Origin: Sphaerosporella brunnea
Lineage: Eukaryota > Ascomycota > Pezizomycetes > Pezizales > Pyronemataceae
Assembly: GCA_008704415.1 (NCBI GenBank)
Contig: VXIS01000257.1
Span: forward strand, 1-64,000
Length of the DNA: 64,000 nt
Reading direction: 5' to 3'
The notes beneath the pieces were generated by a model. The model saw nothing but the letters and a program-made list of their open reading frames with translations. It did not search any database and had not been told where the DNA came from. Position 1 is the first letter of the stretch, and each line of letters begins with the position of its first letter. Positions 46,277 to 57,800 of the stretch are shown piece after piece. The position numbers were made by a program, and so were the translations under genes.

Positions 46277-49200
46277 ATGGACGCGCTAGGCGGCGCCGCA
46301 AGCGTCATCGCCGTCATCGACATATCCGCCAAGATACTGTCTCTTTGCGGCCAGTATATCTCCGCGGTCAAGAACGCTAAAGAGGATATTGAACGCCTCA
46401 GCAGAGAAGTTGCGGCGATTCAGGATCTCCTGAACAGAGTGAAGGAGTTATCTCATGGCCGCGACGCGGCGAAGCTACCCGCCCTTGCGGGACTGACGAA
46501 GGAAATCGATCGACTTTCATCTGAGCTTGTGGACCTTGAAGGCCGTTTAACCCCAGGAAAAGGTCGACGGTTCATGAACCGACTGGGAATGCAGGACTTG
46601 AAGTGGCCGTTCAAACGGGAGGAAGTGGACAGGTTCATCACTGCGTTGGAAAGGCACAAGTCGACAATCAGTTTGTCACTGAATACAGATCAAAGGTTAG
46701 AAACAAAACGAAACTTCACAAGATACTATCATGCAGGCTGACGTATTCTCCACAGTCGGCTACTCATTGATGTCAGTGGAAATGTCGAACAGCTCATGCA
46801 CGATACTGCAAACGGACGGGCGGATTTCGAGGTAATTCGTCTTCGACTGGGTTATTATGTTCTTCTAATTAGACCACAGGCTCTTGAACAGGACCGCCAG
46901 CTCTCCAAGTTACCTTCTGTTGATGCCGCTTTCAATTCCAAACGGTGGGAGCACAAGTCACTCTGCCTACAGAACACTCGAACGAGCCTGTTGGATGAGA
47001 TCAAGAAGTGGAGCAAAAATGCGAGCGGCCCGTGCATTTTTTGGTTAAATGGCATGGCCGGCACAGGAAAATCTACTGTTGCATTTACGATTGCCCGGGC
47101 TTGCAACGATGAAAAGCGCCTTGGGGCCAGTTTTTTCTTTTCCAGAGGCGACGGTAATCTTGGCAATGCTGCCAAATTCTTCACCACCCTCGCCACCCAG
47201 CTCGCCAATACGCTACCTGATCTCAAGCCGCACATCGGTGCAGCCATAACGAATAATCCGGACATTTCTCAACGAGGTCTTGCCGAGCAGTGGAAACATC
47301 TCATTTTTCAGCCGCTCTGCAAGCTACACCAGGCATCACATCAATCGCAACCATTCGTGCTTGTGATTGATGCCTTGGACGAGTGTGATAACGAAGATGA
47401 TGTTCAACTGATCGTCCGACTCCTTGCCGAGTCAACCACAGCTCGATTGCGAGTATTCTTAACCAGCAGACGGGAGACTTGCATTCGCCTGGGATTCCAT
47501 ACTATATCCAACGCCGCGCATCACGACTTTATTCTCCACGAAATCCCGCTGTCTATCATCCAGAATGATATATCTCTTTTCTTACATCACGAGCTTGAAA
47601 TTATCCGGAGCCAGCCTGTGAACAATGTTCCCTGCGAATGGCCAGGCGATGCTGCCATAAATGATCTCTGTGAGAGGGCAAAGGGGCTATTTATCTACGC
47701 ATCGACAGCATGCCGCTTCATTCGAGATCCGTACGTGGGTCCGGAGGACGGACTTCGCATGGTCCTCCAAGACACATATCGCGGACTCGATCAGCTGTAC
47801 GTCGGGATTTTGAGGCAGTCGGTCATCCATGCCGATCACATCCAGCCGTACCAAACAGAGATAAGCCGCGGACTGAGACAGATAGTTGGAGCTATTGTCG
47901 TCTTGTTTGATCCCCTTCCGCTGGCGAGACTCGCAACGCTGCTTGCTATGGAAGTTAAGACAGTCCATCCAAGATTACGCTGCCTCCATGCCGTTCTGGA
48001 CGTTCCAGAGGACCCAGTGTCTCCGATCCGGTTCCTACACCCTTCTTTCCGCGATTTTCTGCTGGACCAGGAAAGGTGCACGGAACCCCAATTCTGGATC
48101 GACGAGAAAAAGGCACACAACGACACACTCATGAATTGTCTCAACCTCATGTCGCAACGCCTAAAGCAGGACATGTGTGATTTTAAACTACCAGGTGCTC
48201 GCCCAAGCAAGGCTGTCGTCGAAAATTGCATTCCCACAGACGTTCAGTACGCAACCCGCTATTGGGTACACCATCTTCAATACGGTGATGTCGAGCTCTG
48301 CGACTACGAGAGAATCCATACATTTCTTCGGACGCATTTTCTTCATTGGTTTGAGACACTCGGCCTCATAGGGAAGATATCTGACGGTGTCCTTATGGTG
48401 CGGAATTTAGAGGCGATCCTTACGGTGAGCAACTTTTCAGACCCTCGATCAAGCCTCACGAACTGATTTGGCGAAGCAAAGGCTTGATGCGAACAATAGT
48501 TTACTCAAACTGGTTCGCGACGGAAAGCTCTTCATTCTCTACAACAGAGGGATACTGGAAGATGCACCACTTCAGATATATTGTTCTGCCCTTGTGTACT
48601 GCCCGAAGACAAGCGAAATTAGGAGGACGTTCGGCGACCAAATCCCTCGCTGGATCAAAAGAACGGCAGTACGCCCAGATGATCGGAACCATGCATTGCA
48701 GTCGCTTGAAGGCCATTCCGACCCGGTCAAAGCAGTCGCATTTTCCCCCGATGGTCGCATCATTGCATCTGCATCATGGGACAAGACGGTCAGGCTGTGG
48801 GATCCGTCGACAGGAGCTTCGCGTGCCACACTTGAGGGCCATTCCAGAGAGGTCACCGCAGTCGCATTTTCCCCCGATGGTCACATCATTGCATCTGCAT
48901 CACGCGACAAGACGGTCAGGCTGTGGGATCCGTCGACAGGAGCTTCGCGTGCCACACTCGAGGGACATTCCTACTGGGTCAGGGCAATCGCATTTTCCCC
49001 CGATGGTCACATCATTGCATCTGCATCAAGCGACAAGACAGTCAGGCTGTGGGATCCGTCGACAGGAGCTTCGCGTGCCACACTCGAGGGACATTCCCAC
49101 TGGGTCAACGCAGTGGTATTTTCCCCCGATGGTCACATCATTGCATCTGCATCAAGCGACAAGACAGTCAGGCTGTGGGATCCATCGACAGGAGCCTCGC

Positions 49201-50666
49201 GTGCCACACTCGAGGGCCATTCTCACTGGGTCACTGCAGTCGCATTTTCCCCCGATGGTCACATCATTGCATCTGCATCAGACGACAAGACGGTCAGGCT
49301 GTGGGATCCGTCGACAGGAGCTTCGCGTGCCACACTCGAGGGCCATTCCAGAGAGGTCACCGCAGTCGCATTTTCCCCCGATGGTCACATCATTGCATCT
49401 GCATCACGCGACAAGACGGTCAGGCTGTGGGATCCGTCGACAGGAGCTTCGCGTGCCACACTCGAGGGCCATTCTCACTGGGTCACTGCAGTCGCATTTT
49501 CCCCCGATGGTCACATCATTGCATCTGCATCAGACGACAAGACGGTCAGGCTGTGGGATCCGTCGACAGGAGCTTCGCGTGCCACACTCGAGGGCCATTC
49601 CAGAGAGGTCACCGCAGTCGCATTTTCCCCCGATGGTCACATCATTGCATCTGCATCACGCGACAAGACGGTCAGGCTGTGGGATCCGTCGACAGGAGCT
49701 TCGCGTGCCACATTCGAGGGCCATTCCGACGTGGTCTACGCAGTCGCATTTTCCCCCGATGGTCACATCATTGCATCTGCATCATGGGACAAGACGGTCA
49801 GGCTGTGGGATCCGTCGACAGGAGCTTCGCGTGCCACACTCGAGGGCCATTCTGACTGGGTCAGGGCAGTCGCATTTTCCCCCGATGGTCACATCATTGC
49901 ATCTGCATCAGACGACAAGACGGTCAGGCTGTGGGATCCGCCGACAGGAGCTTCGCGTGCAACACTCGAGGGACATTCCCACTGGGTCAACGCAGTGGTA
50001 TTTTCCCCCGATGGTCACATCATTGCATCTGCATCAAGCGACAAGACAGTCAGGCTGTGGGATCCATCGACAGGAGCCTCGCGTGCCACACTCGAGGGCC
50101 ATTCTCACTGGGTCACGGCAGTCGCATTTTCCCCCGATGGTCACATCATTGCATCTGCATCACGCGACAAGACAGTCAGGCTGTGGGATCCGTCTACAGG
50201 AGCTTCGCGTGCCACACTCGAGGGACATTCCCTCTGGGTCATGGCAGTCGCATTTTCCCCCGATGGTCACATCATTGCATCTGCATCAGACGACAAGATA
50301 GTCAGGCTGTGGGATATCGAAACGAAAGAAATCATTCGGGAATTTACTACGGAAGGAACTATAAACAAACTATCCTTTTCTAGCGATGGTTTGAATCTCC
50401 ACACAAATTTGGGGATACTGGAACTGGAACGTCCTCCCCACTACGACGGTCTTTCGCAGCCCGGTTTCTTGTGCCCGTTGAACATTTGCGAGAACTGGGT
50501 GAAATGGAGGAACGATAAAATCCTTTGGCTTCCTCCCGACTATCGAGCGCGGTGTGCGGCTGTCCAACATAGTCTCATTACAATCGGGCATGAATCTGGC
50601 GATCTTACGTTTATTGAGTTTGACCCAGCAACCGTCGCGCTAGGTGAGCCGTCCAGACTACTTTAA
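46277..50666 (+). CDS. NACHT-WD40 STAND protein (fungal NLR, HET-E/HET-D architecture)
   Basis: Exons 46277-46695, 46756-46831, 46880-48424 and 48477-50666 give 1409 residues. Residues 1-165 form a helical N-terminal domain ([15 protein letters not shown]..., [14 protein letters not shown]..., [13 protein letters not shown]) of the type at the front of many fungal NACHT proteins. The NACHT NTPase follows, with Walker [10 protein letters not shown] at 223-231 and Walker [10 protein letters not shown] at about 326-334, then an LTSRRE sensor. A winged-helix-like linker leads to 13 WD40 repeats of 42 residues (757-1302), then a 107-residue tail. In the model, ATP-dependent oligomerisation would be triggered by ligand binding to the propeller. 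HET-E and HET-D of Podospora, which control heterokaryon incompatibility, share NACHT-WD40 but carry a HET domain; this one does not. Intron 3 ends in AAG. Confidence 0.9.
48705..50342 (+). repeat. Thirteen near-identical 126-bp WD40-coding repeats
   Basis: Thirteen consecutive 126-bp units, each coding [18 protein letters not shown], then [15 protein letters not shown] and PSTGASRAT. The background is almost invariant at DNA level, while a few codons vary: the two residues after HS, the one after V, and the one before DK. Repeats 5-6 and 7-8 are a duplicated pair, and 4-5 resemble 11-12, so repeats are being copied and shuffled. The lack of stops in the unit leaves other plus-strand frames open across the array; those are not genes. 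Confidence 0.95.
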
Positions 50667-51443
50667 CGATCGAAGATCTCACGCTCATTCTGCTCTAGCT
50701 GAGCGGCGGACATGATTGCACCCATTTTTCAAAGTTGCCGATATTGTCGTTTGATCACCACTAGTTCGTTGCTCTCAGTTGTTCTCACCACCGCTCTCTT
50801 TTTTTTTCGATTCATCCCTTTCGTCAACTTTTTTTCAGTACCGACTTGGGAGGCGCATTCCCGAACGTCACATCTCAGGGAGACTATCAGGAGGGTGAGC
50901 TCAAGGAAGGAAAGCGGGTTTGATGTAGACCTAGGGGTCAGAAACTGGTTTTCTTTTGCATATCCTTTCGTTATATTTATAATGTTATGGGTTACCCATC
51001 TCGGAAGTGAATGCCACGGTGATTAAAACAAAAACCGGTTTTCTGTGTTTTCCCACCTCCCTTGTCCGCATGTCAAAATTTGTGCATAGCAAGCGAATTT
51101 GTCCTGGGCGAACTTGTGACATCCATCCATATTCCGTTGGTAACTATACAGATCGCCACGATACATGCCTCGCGACATCGCGCCACCACAGCCTTGTTCA
51201 TGGATCATGACTCGTAATCACAAGAGGTATGACCATGAGAGGCAATTCCGATCAAGCCTCGGAACGCCTCAGAAGGGGTAGCTGGCTTGACACACAGCTA
51301 GCTAACGTGTGAGGCACCGAAGCCGGAAATGGTCTCGGACATGGCTTTTTGGTTGCGCGATACGCCGTACCCCTCATGTACAGAGAACCCCGCTTTCAAG
51401 CATCCAGCCTCTAGCAGTTCCGCATCCTCGAACCCCATCAACA
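50667..51443. other. Intergenic downstream of the NLR
   Basis: 3' flank of the NLR; T-rich stretches near 50800-50840. No gene, RNA or clear repeat. Confidence 0.4.
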
Positions 51444-51899
51444 ATGGCCAGAATCAAAGCCCGAGAGCCCAAGAGAGCCGGAATCGCAGCCAGCACGGAA
51501 GGGACGCCGAGAAAAAATGGTACCAGCCTCCGGGACCTAGCTCTCAAATACGGGGTTGGACGATCCACCATTAGCAACCGTGAGAGGGGCGGCTTGGCTA
51601 GAAACAGTGTCCATGATGCCGAATAAGCTCTTCCACTGGGCATGCAGCGAGCAGTGATGAAGTGGGTGAGGGATATGAAAGCGTGTGGATTCCCCTCGCT
51701 TAGGGTTCTTTGTAGCGCTGGCAGTCTATTTGGCTTGAAAGCACGCAGTGGAGGAAGGGGTAGGCTGGGGCATGGGGTCGGGGCGGAGTTTGTGATAAAT
51801 GATGCCCGACCAGGAAACAATCGCGTTCCTATTTCCTCTGGCGTTACATCATACCATGCCCTTCCCTCGTCATCGCTGTTACGTTTTTCGGCTGCATAG
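51444..51899 (+). pseudogene. Pogo/Fot1-like transposase N-terminus with one in-frame stop
   Basis: From ATG 51444 the frame reads through a helix-turn-helix, SLRDLALKYGVGRSTISNR, of the kind at the start of pogo/Fot1 transposases. A TAA follows at about 51624-51626, and the same frame continues with a second DNA-binding segment (MQRAVMKWVRDMKACGFPS). Gln (CAA) at the stop would give one uninterrupted frame, so the lesion is a single CpA->TpA change. The DDE domain is absent downstream, so this is an isolated N-terminal fragment or a domesticated HTH protein that has died. Confidence 0.6.
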
Positions 51900-52547
51900 G
51901 CGTTGGTATTCCTTGCCATCTCCTCTAACAGTTTATCGGAGAAAGCAGCCGCAGAATATTCTCGGGCAGAATTCTGGGGGGGCGGGCGCGGGCGAGTGAT
52001 CTTTTATGATGTAGTTTTTTTTTGACCAGTTTTTTTGCCTTTCGAGGTTTGTTTTGCAGTGGAAGGACGTTGTTCAGGCTTATAATTATCTTTCTCGACT
52101 GGTGCTGTGTTTGGAACGTTCTGGGGCCGCGGACGCAGCTTCCTTGTTGACATGGTGCGGGTGATTTGTCGTCGGGGCCACCCCGCATTCTTAAATCACC
52201 ACCCCATGTATAGATTAGGTTGACAAAACAGAATGTGCGAGCTTATCGTTCATGCTTTTGTATAAACTCAGAGCCAAGGGGGTTATCCTGTCTCGTTCCT
52301 CCATTGTGCTCGGTTGCAGTGCCAATTGGCCCTCAATATCGATTTCTACGATTCAGGGGATAGCTTCTACGTGGTAAAGCGTGCGACTTTCTGACTTTCT
52401 GATAATGCGCCCCCAATCGTCCCCACCCGACCCCGAGGGAAGAAATATACATATCTGTTGACGGCGGGGATGCTCTGACCGCGGATGATTTTCACTGCCG
52501 CAGCGATTAGACACAGTTACTGACAGTTGCCGTGTTTTAAGGCAGTA
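51900..52547. other. Intergenic; no gene recognised
   Basis: Nothing beyond short open stretches; ends at the left TA of the next MITE. Confidence 0.4.
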
Positions 52548-52899
52548 GGGGTATTCAATTTGGCTGAAAACAGCACCATATATGGGCCACTGATTAGCGA
52601 TGGCACAATAGGTAGTTGTAGTTGAATACCCCCAATAAAAGATGCCTAAAATTGGGCATATTATGCGCCGTAAAGGTTGTTTCCTCTTGTCGCTTGTTTT
52701 GTGCCTGATTCCGGTGGATGTGAGTGCTAGCATGTGAGCCGCGATTATGTGGAGGACAATAATCGGTGGGGTATTTGGACCTTTATTGATCCCCGACCAT
52801 CATTGAAATGAAAAGGCATATTATGTGCCTAAAATGAAAGTAGACGTCCATATTCTGGTAGCCATATATGGTGCCGTTTTCAGCCAAATTGAATACCCC
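52548..52899. mobile_element. 352-bp TA-flanked MITE
   Basis: 38-bp inverted repeats beginning GGGGTATTCAATTTGGCTG (one mismatch) lie at 52548-52585 and 52862-52899, with TA outside at 52546-52547 and 52900-52901. The interior has further near-palindromic pieces (GAATACCCCC, CCTAAAAT). No coding capacity. Confidence 0.86.
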
Positions 52900-52904
52900 T
52901 AGTG

Positions 52905-54012
52905 GGGTGCTTGTATGTATATATGTTCTATCCTGCCGAGCAAATTAGCCGGCGACCGCCAGGCCATCCGATCGGTCAGCTGGCCGGTTTTCTCGGCTGG
53001 CTGGCCAGCGGAGCAGACCTAAAAGTTAGACAGTACCATCGAGCCGATTCTCCATCTGATCGGCCGGCCAGCCTGTTCGGCAGACACTCGGTTCCAAATT
53101 TTTGCTCCCCGCTCTGCACCACTGACTACCTAATCATAACACGTTGCCATGTCCGCCAGTTCCGACAACCTTACAACTGACCTGAGTACCTTTGCACCGT
53201 TTACAGTGGATGCATCCTGAGAATTTCATTCCTGGCTTCACGTACAAGAAAGTCGTGTAAGTGATCACCATAGACCGTGTACGAGTCATTGTAACTACGA
53301 CTAATTGGTGGGCCATTTGTCAAGTGCCAGAGAGTGAGTTTGCCAGTGAGACGGCAACAATAAATACCGAATCGGCCCCGCCAGCCGAACCCCCAGTCAC
53401 GGCACCCACTTCACCACCGACTGCTCCCCCTGTCGCTCCTCAACCAGTAGCTTTCCAAGTTGCTGCTACAGCCGCACATCCATCCGCTGCACCAGCCGCT
53501 TCTCCAGCTTCTTCTTTAGCCACATCAGCCGCTTCTCCAGGCGCATCTGCTACTCCTCAGATTCTGGCTGCCAGGGATGCTCCTATGGTACCGGCAATAC
53601 CTCTGGCTGCCGCTCCATTTCCAGTGGCACTTGGGCCTTCAGCTGATGATACTGCCCCAATTGAAAGGAAAGTGGCGGTGGGGAAAAGCGGAAAGCGAAC
53701 AGGGGATCGCGAAGAGTTCTCAGCAAGAGGAAGAAGTAGATAGACAATTCTTTGAAAAAGAAAAAAAAGGGAAAAAAAGTCCTTGCTCGGTCGTCCCGCC
53801 AGCTGAGCAAATGCGGTGTCTAGTTGATCGTCCGGTCTACTGGGTAAATATCTGGTCGGTGGTACGCACTGAAATTTCGTCTCTTGGGCTGGCTGGCCCA
53901 CCGATAAAACTGGCTAGTTGGTCGACTGGCCGGCCAAATTGGTCGGTCGGACGGACTGGCGGTCGCCAGCAGAATCTGGTTGGCAGGATAGAACACATAT
54001 AACTGGGGGGCC
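52905..54012. mobile_element. About 1.1-kb TIR element with a Pro/Ala-rich reading frame
   Basis: The left end (about 52917: TATATATGTTCTATCCTGCC..., GGCGACCGCCAG) matches the reversed right end (TATATGTGTTCTATCCTGCC..., GGCGACCGCCAG) over roughly 60-100 bp, with many GGCCGGCCAG-type blocks inside. It starts within a few bases of the right end of the 352-bp MITE. Exact ends and target duplication are not clear. It carries the plus-strand frame described in the next entry but no transposase. Confidence 0.65.
53261..53743 (+). CDS. Pro/Ala-rich reading frame inside the 1.1-kb TIR element (uncertain)
   Basis: An open frame codes for a strongly Pro/Ala/Thr/Ser-rich segment of about 100 residues (SAPPAEPPVTAPTSPPTAPP...) ending in a basic tail (GKSGKRTGDREEFSARGRSR). 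Upstream, 53205-53258 could be an exon (WMHPENFIPGFTYKKV) with a GTAAGT donor at about 53259 and an acceptor TCAAG near 53323. That would join it to PESEFASETATINTE and remove the first 20 codons of the open frame. No domain recognised. It may be a captured host exon or a protein encoded by a non-autonomous element. Confidence 0.35.
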   Translation: MITIDRVRVIVTTTNWWAICQVPESEFASETATINTESAPPAEPPVTAPTSPPTAPPVAPQPVAFQVAATAAHPSAAPAASPASSLATSAASPGASATPQILAARDAPMVPAIPLAAAPFPVALGPSADDTAPIERKVAVGKSGKRTGDREEFSARGRSR

Positions 54013-54790
54013 ATAAGCTTTGGTGAGGCAGCGTTTTGTTTTAGACGGGCCATAGGCAGGTTGGTGTATGGGGGTGCATGTCCCCCATCCTCGTTCTCGT
54101 CTACTCCGCCTCTGCCCGTTGTCCTTGGCCGTCTAAATCCGTCACCAGTCCGTTACATAAGGCACCCCCTTCAGTTTATTCCATGCATAAGTTTTCTCTG
54201 GGGAATTATGCCATGCAAAATACCGGTACCCAGCGTCAAATCCCTTGCGCCGACCAGTATGGAACATCGAGTGATACTGGGTGAATCTCGTGTAATCAGC
54301 GCGACAACAGTTGGAACGTTTTGGGGGGGGGGGGGGGGGTGGAGGGGCTGGTTTTACGATTTCGCCACCATAGAGTACTTTCTAGAGACTTCATTTGCTG
54401 CTATCCTTAATTGGCATCAAAAGGCGAAAGGGTTCCCTCTTCGTGGCCCACAGTCGAAAAAAAAAAAAAAAAAACTGTCTGTTGTCATTCGATCGAGGTT
54501 AATCACTTTGTGGCAATTTAATTTGTCTAACTATTTAGCCATCAACACAAAAAAAATGACTATTCCCAATGAAATAATCACAAACTGCAGTCAGTCTTCA
54601 TGGTTTCTTTTGGGTTCTGTGCTGTTTGATTTGGTCGTCTCTGCGGTCCGTAGTTTTTCCTTCGGCATTCTTGAGTGCTCTGTGGCAAAGTGGCTGTGTT
54701 TGTGCATGGGAGTCAAAGCAGAGTTGTTTGCGACAAAGAGGACAGAAAGTCCATTGTGCCTCAACCAGGGAATGCTAAGAACAGGGGCAT
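54013..54790. other. Intergenic with homopolymer runs
   Basis: Contains a run of about 15 G near 54325 and about 17 A near 54457-54474. No gene recognised. The last part leads into the Gypsy fragment. Confidence 0.4.
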
Positions 54791-54858
54791 AGTGGCCAAG
54801 TTTTGTGACAAAGTGGAAACCCCAATTCAGGTGCTCACCGATCACAATAACTTGGGGT
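54791..54858 (+). pseudogene. Gypsy RNase H fragment, left of the hAT insertion
   Basis: Codes VETPIQVLTDHNNLG, the conserved start of the last RNase H block of Ty3/Gypsy polyproteins, and is broken exactly at the hAT target site. The sequence resumes at 58023. Nothing recognisable of reverse transcriptase remains upstream. Confidence 0.8.
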
Positions 54859-57800
54859 TAGTGATGGACACGAGCCGGCTCGACTCGAGCCGGAGGGTAG
54901 GCTCGAGCCAGCTCGTCAAATTTCCCGGCTCGGCTCGAGCCGTCTCACAGTGTAGAGAAAAAATAGAGCAAATGATGTACATTGTATCAATCTGTGCAGA
55001 TCAATCCGAAAGGTCTGACAGCCCCGACGAGTATAGAGTAGCCTCAAGGGCGGAATCTGCACCCTCCGGAGCGTCATGATCGCTATCACCCGCCGCACCC
55101 ACCGCACCCTCACCCGCCGCACCCTCACCAGACATACCCGCAATTTTCACACTTTCTCCAGCTGCAACCTGTACATCATCAGGGTCGTCATAACCCCACT
55201 TTTCCCACGGTTTAATCTCGGTTTGCTTCAGCCAGTGCTTAAGCAGCAATAAGGTGCTGCTTGACTCCTCCAAGAGGCGGTTCCGCTTCTTTGTGATAAT
55301 ATCCCCAGCTCTAATCAAACAGCGTCAGAGGCACAAAACATAAGCAGTGTGCTGGTGTCTAAACTTACATAGAGAAGAGCTGTTCGCAGGGAACACTTGA
55401 AGCGCAGATAGCAAGGTAATCCCTTGCCATTTGTGCCACTGAAGGGAACCGGTGTTCATTCATCTTCCACCAATGGAGCGGGTCAGTACCAAGGTTTACT
55501 GGAGGCTCGCAAAGATAGCGAGCAACCTCAGTCACCTCCATGGTACCATGAGCATTGGTGGTCTGTGGCCGTCGTCCAATATTGCCAAAGATAGCCGCAA
55601 GCTCTTGATCAACCTGAACCCTTCCAAGGCGGCTAGATTCAATTACTGGAATGCTACCTGACCGGTATTGTTCTTCAAGGATGGCCTCAAATCGAGCTCG
55701 CGTCACTCCTACTGATGCTGCAGACCAACCCATTGTTGTAAAGCCTTGTATCTTAAAACGTGGATCTAAGATGATGGCAATCTTCTGGCTGCTGAAATTG
55801 TTTGTATCTTCCATGTACTTCTTCAAGTGGGCCAAACCAGCGGTGCCGGCAACAAGTAAAGGGGATTCCGGTGACAACTGAGCTTGACTTTGAAGGAATT
55901 TCTCCAGTTGGTCAACGAGAAATGTAAAATACGGTAGCTGAAATGAAATCGTAGGATACGTACTGCCACTCAACCTGTTTGTAGCTATTACAAAAGGATT
56001 TAGCAGGTCGCGTAGCTGTTCCAACAGGAGCCATTCATCGGCAAGCAGTTTGAAGGGACGTAACCTTGTCTCAATGCTAAATAGCTGTTTGAGAGCGGGT
56101 TTCAACGCCAGTGCTCGGCAAATCAAAGCATGCGTAGAATTCCAGCGCGTTTTAACGTCTCTGTTGGGACGGAGAAACACAATCTTTCTCACTGTACATT
56201 GCGCTTCAAGAGCTTCAAGTAGCAGGTTAGAAGAACGTATCTTTGTAAACACCTGTCGAATGATCATTAAAATGTCTCCTGGTGATCGTATGGCTGGTGA
56301 CTTGGAATTGGATTTTGTCTCCAGTGAAGTTGGCAGGCAATCAGGATCCTCTAAAGCTTCGTTTTCAGGAGCTTCAGCGTGTAAATTGCGTAGAATTGTT
56401 TGAGCAGCGAGATTTATGATGTGGGCCATACATCGAACCTGCGTCTCAGCTCTTCGTACTGCAGGAGTGATTTTCTCGAGACATTTGAAGAATTTATCAT
56501 TTACAGATGCATTGTCTGCTGTAATTGCACGTATGGAATCCTCAATGTTCCATTCCTTCATGACGTTATGCACAACAGTGGCAATATTTTCAGCAGTGTG
56601 AGAACCTCGAAGGCGTTTAAATGCCAGGACCTCTTTCTGTAGTTGCCATTTATGATCAATCCAATGTCCGGTAACTCCAAGGTAAGGAATCTGATTGCTT
56701 GCTGTCCATGCATCCATGGTGAGGCTCACACGGCCTTTCTTTATGTCTCCGGTATGGGTTCCAATGGTTTGCTGTAGAGTTTGTTGAACTTTATTCTTGA
56801 GATCAACGGTGTCTCTTTGAACGGTCCGTCGGGAAATCAGCGGTACATTTGCATTCAAATAGGAGACCAAACGGTGAAACGATTCATATTCCACAATCCT
56901 GAAGGCCGAGCTTGACTCAACAACAAATTCTGCAACCAGCTGACGGTAGGTTGTAGGGTTAAATGTTTCTCCCGCTTGCCTTCCAAGGCTTGCCTGGGTT
57001 GCTTTGCTCCAAGGTGTAGATATTGTACTATTTGCATCCTGTTGGTTGCAAAGATCCTTGATCATTTTTTTCTCTGACGCGTCGTTGAAAGGGATACTCT
57101 TATGATGGATCTCGACATGCCGGCCAAAAGAACTGGTTGTTGTGTAGGAGGGCTTATAAGGACCCCAGGTCTTTCGGCAATGGCAACAGCGTACAAGTTC
57201 CAGCGGCGTTTTCTTTTCCTTCAGGTTTCCTACCTTGGGCATTCTCCGCCTTCGCTTGCGTGATCCTGCCTGCTCCTCAGGATCCGACTCGGTATCAGCT
57301 TCTGTGCCAGAATCGAAGCCATCTTCTGCATGCGCAGCAGATCCGCTCTTTCCAGCAACTTGTTCCCTGAAAATAATCCTTCGCTTGTAGAGAAATGCAG
57401 TGTAAGGCGAGCCCTGCTTCCCACTAAGTGTACGAACTCCGGCAGCAACTTGGAAAGTATCTGGGTCACAGGCATTAACGTGAGTTCAACAAGGTTTGAT
57501 TATTGGTTTTACCCCATTGTCCGCTTAGTTTCTTGTAGAATGCTTGCATAACTTCATCTTCTGCATTAGGAGGAGCATTGTTTTGATCATCGTAGCCAGA
57601 GCCAGTGCCAGGTACCGTCGACATGGTGAGGTTTTATTGTCCTGGCCGCGCGCTGGGTGGGTGTTGTTGACGCTCAAAAGGATTGGAGGGCGCACAAGAC
57701 GATAGGAAGGAAGGTAGTAAGATGTTATTCAATTTGGTTAACTAGAACGTTCGAGGAGGCAAGTCCTCCCCGCCTCACAACCAAACACTCTCCCCTTACG

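Noticed and set aside
48484..50301. Two other long plus-strand open frames over the WD40 region (605 codons, and 310 plus 150 codons)
   Set aside because: The 126-bp repeat has no stops in these frames, so the openness is copied 13 times. The real frame is fixed by WD40 motifs and by joining the NACHT exon in phase.
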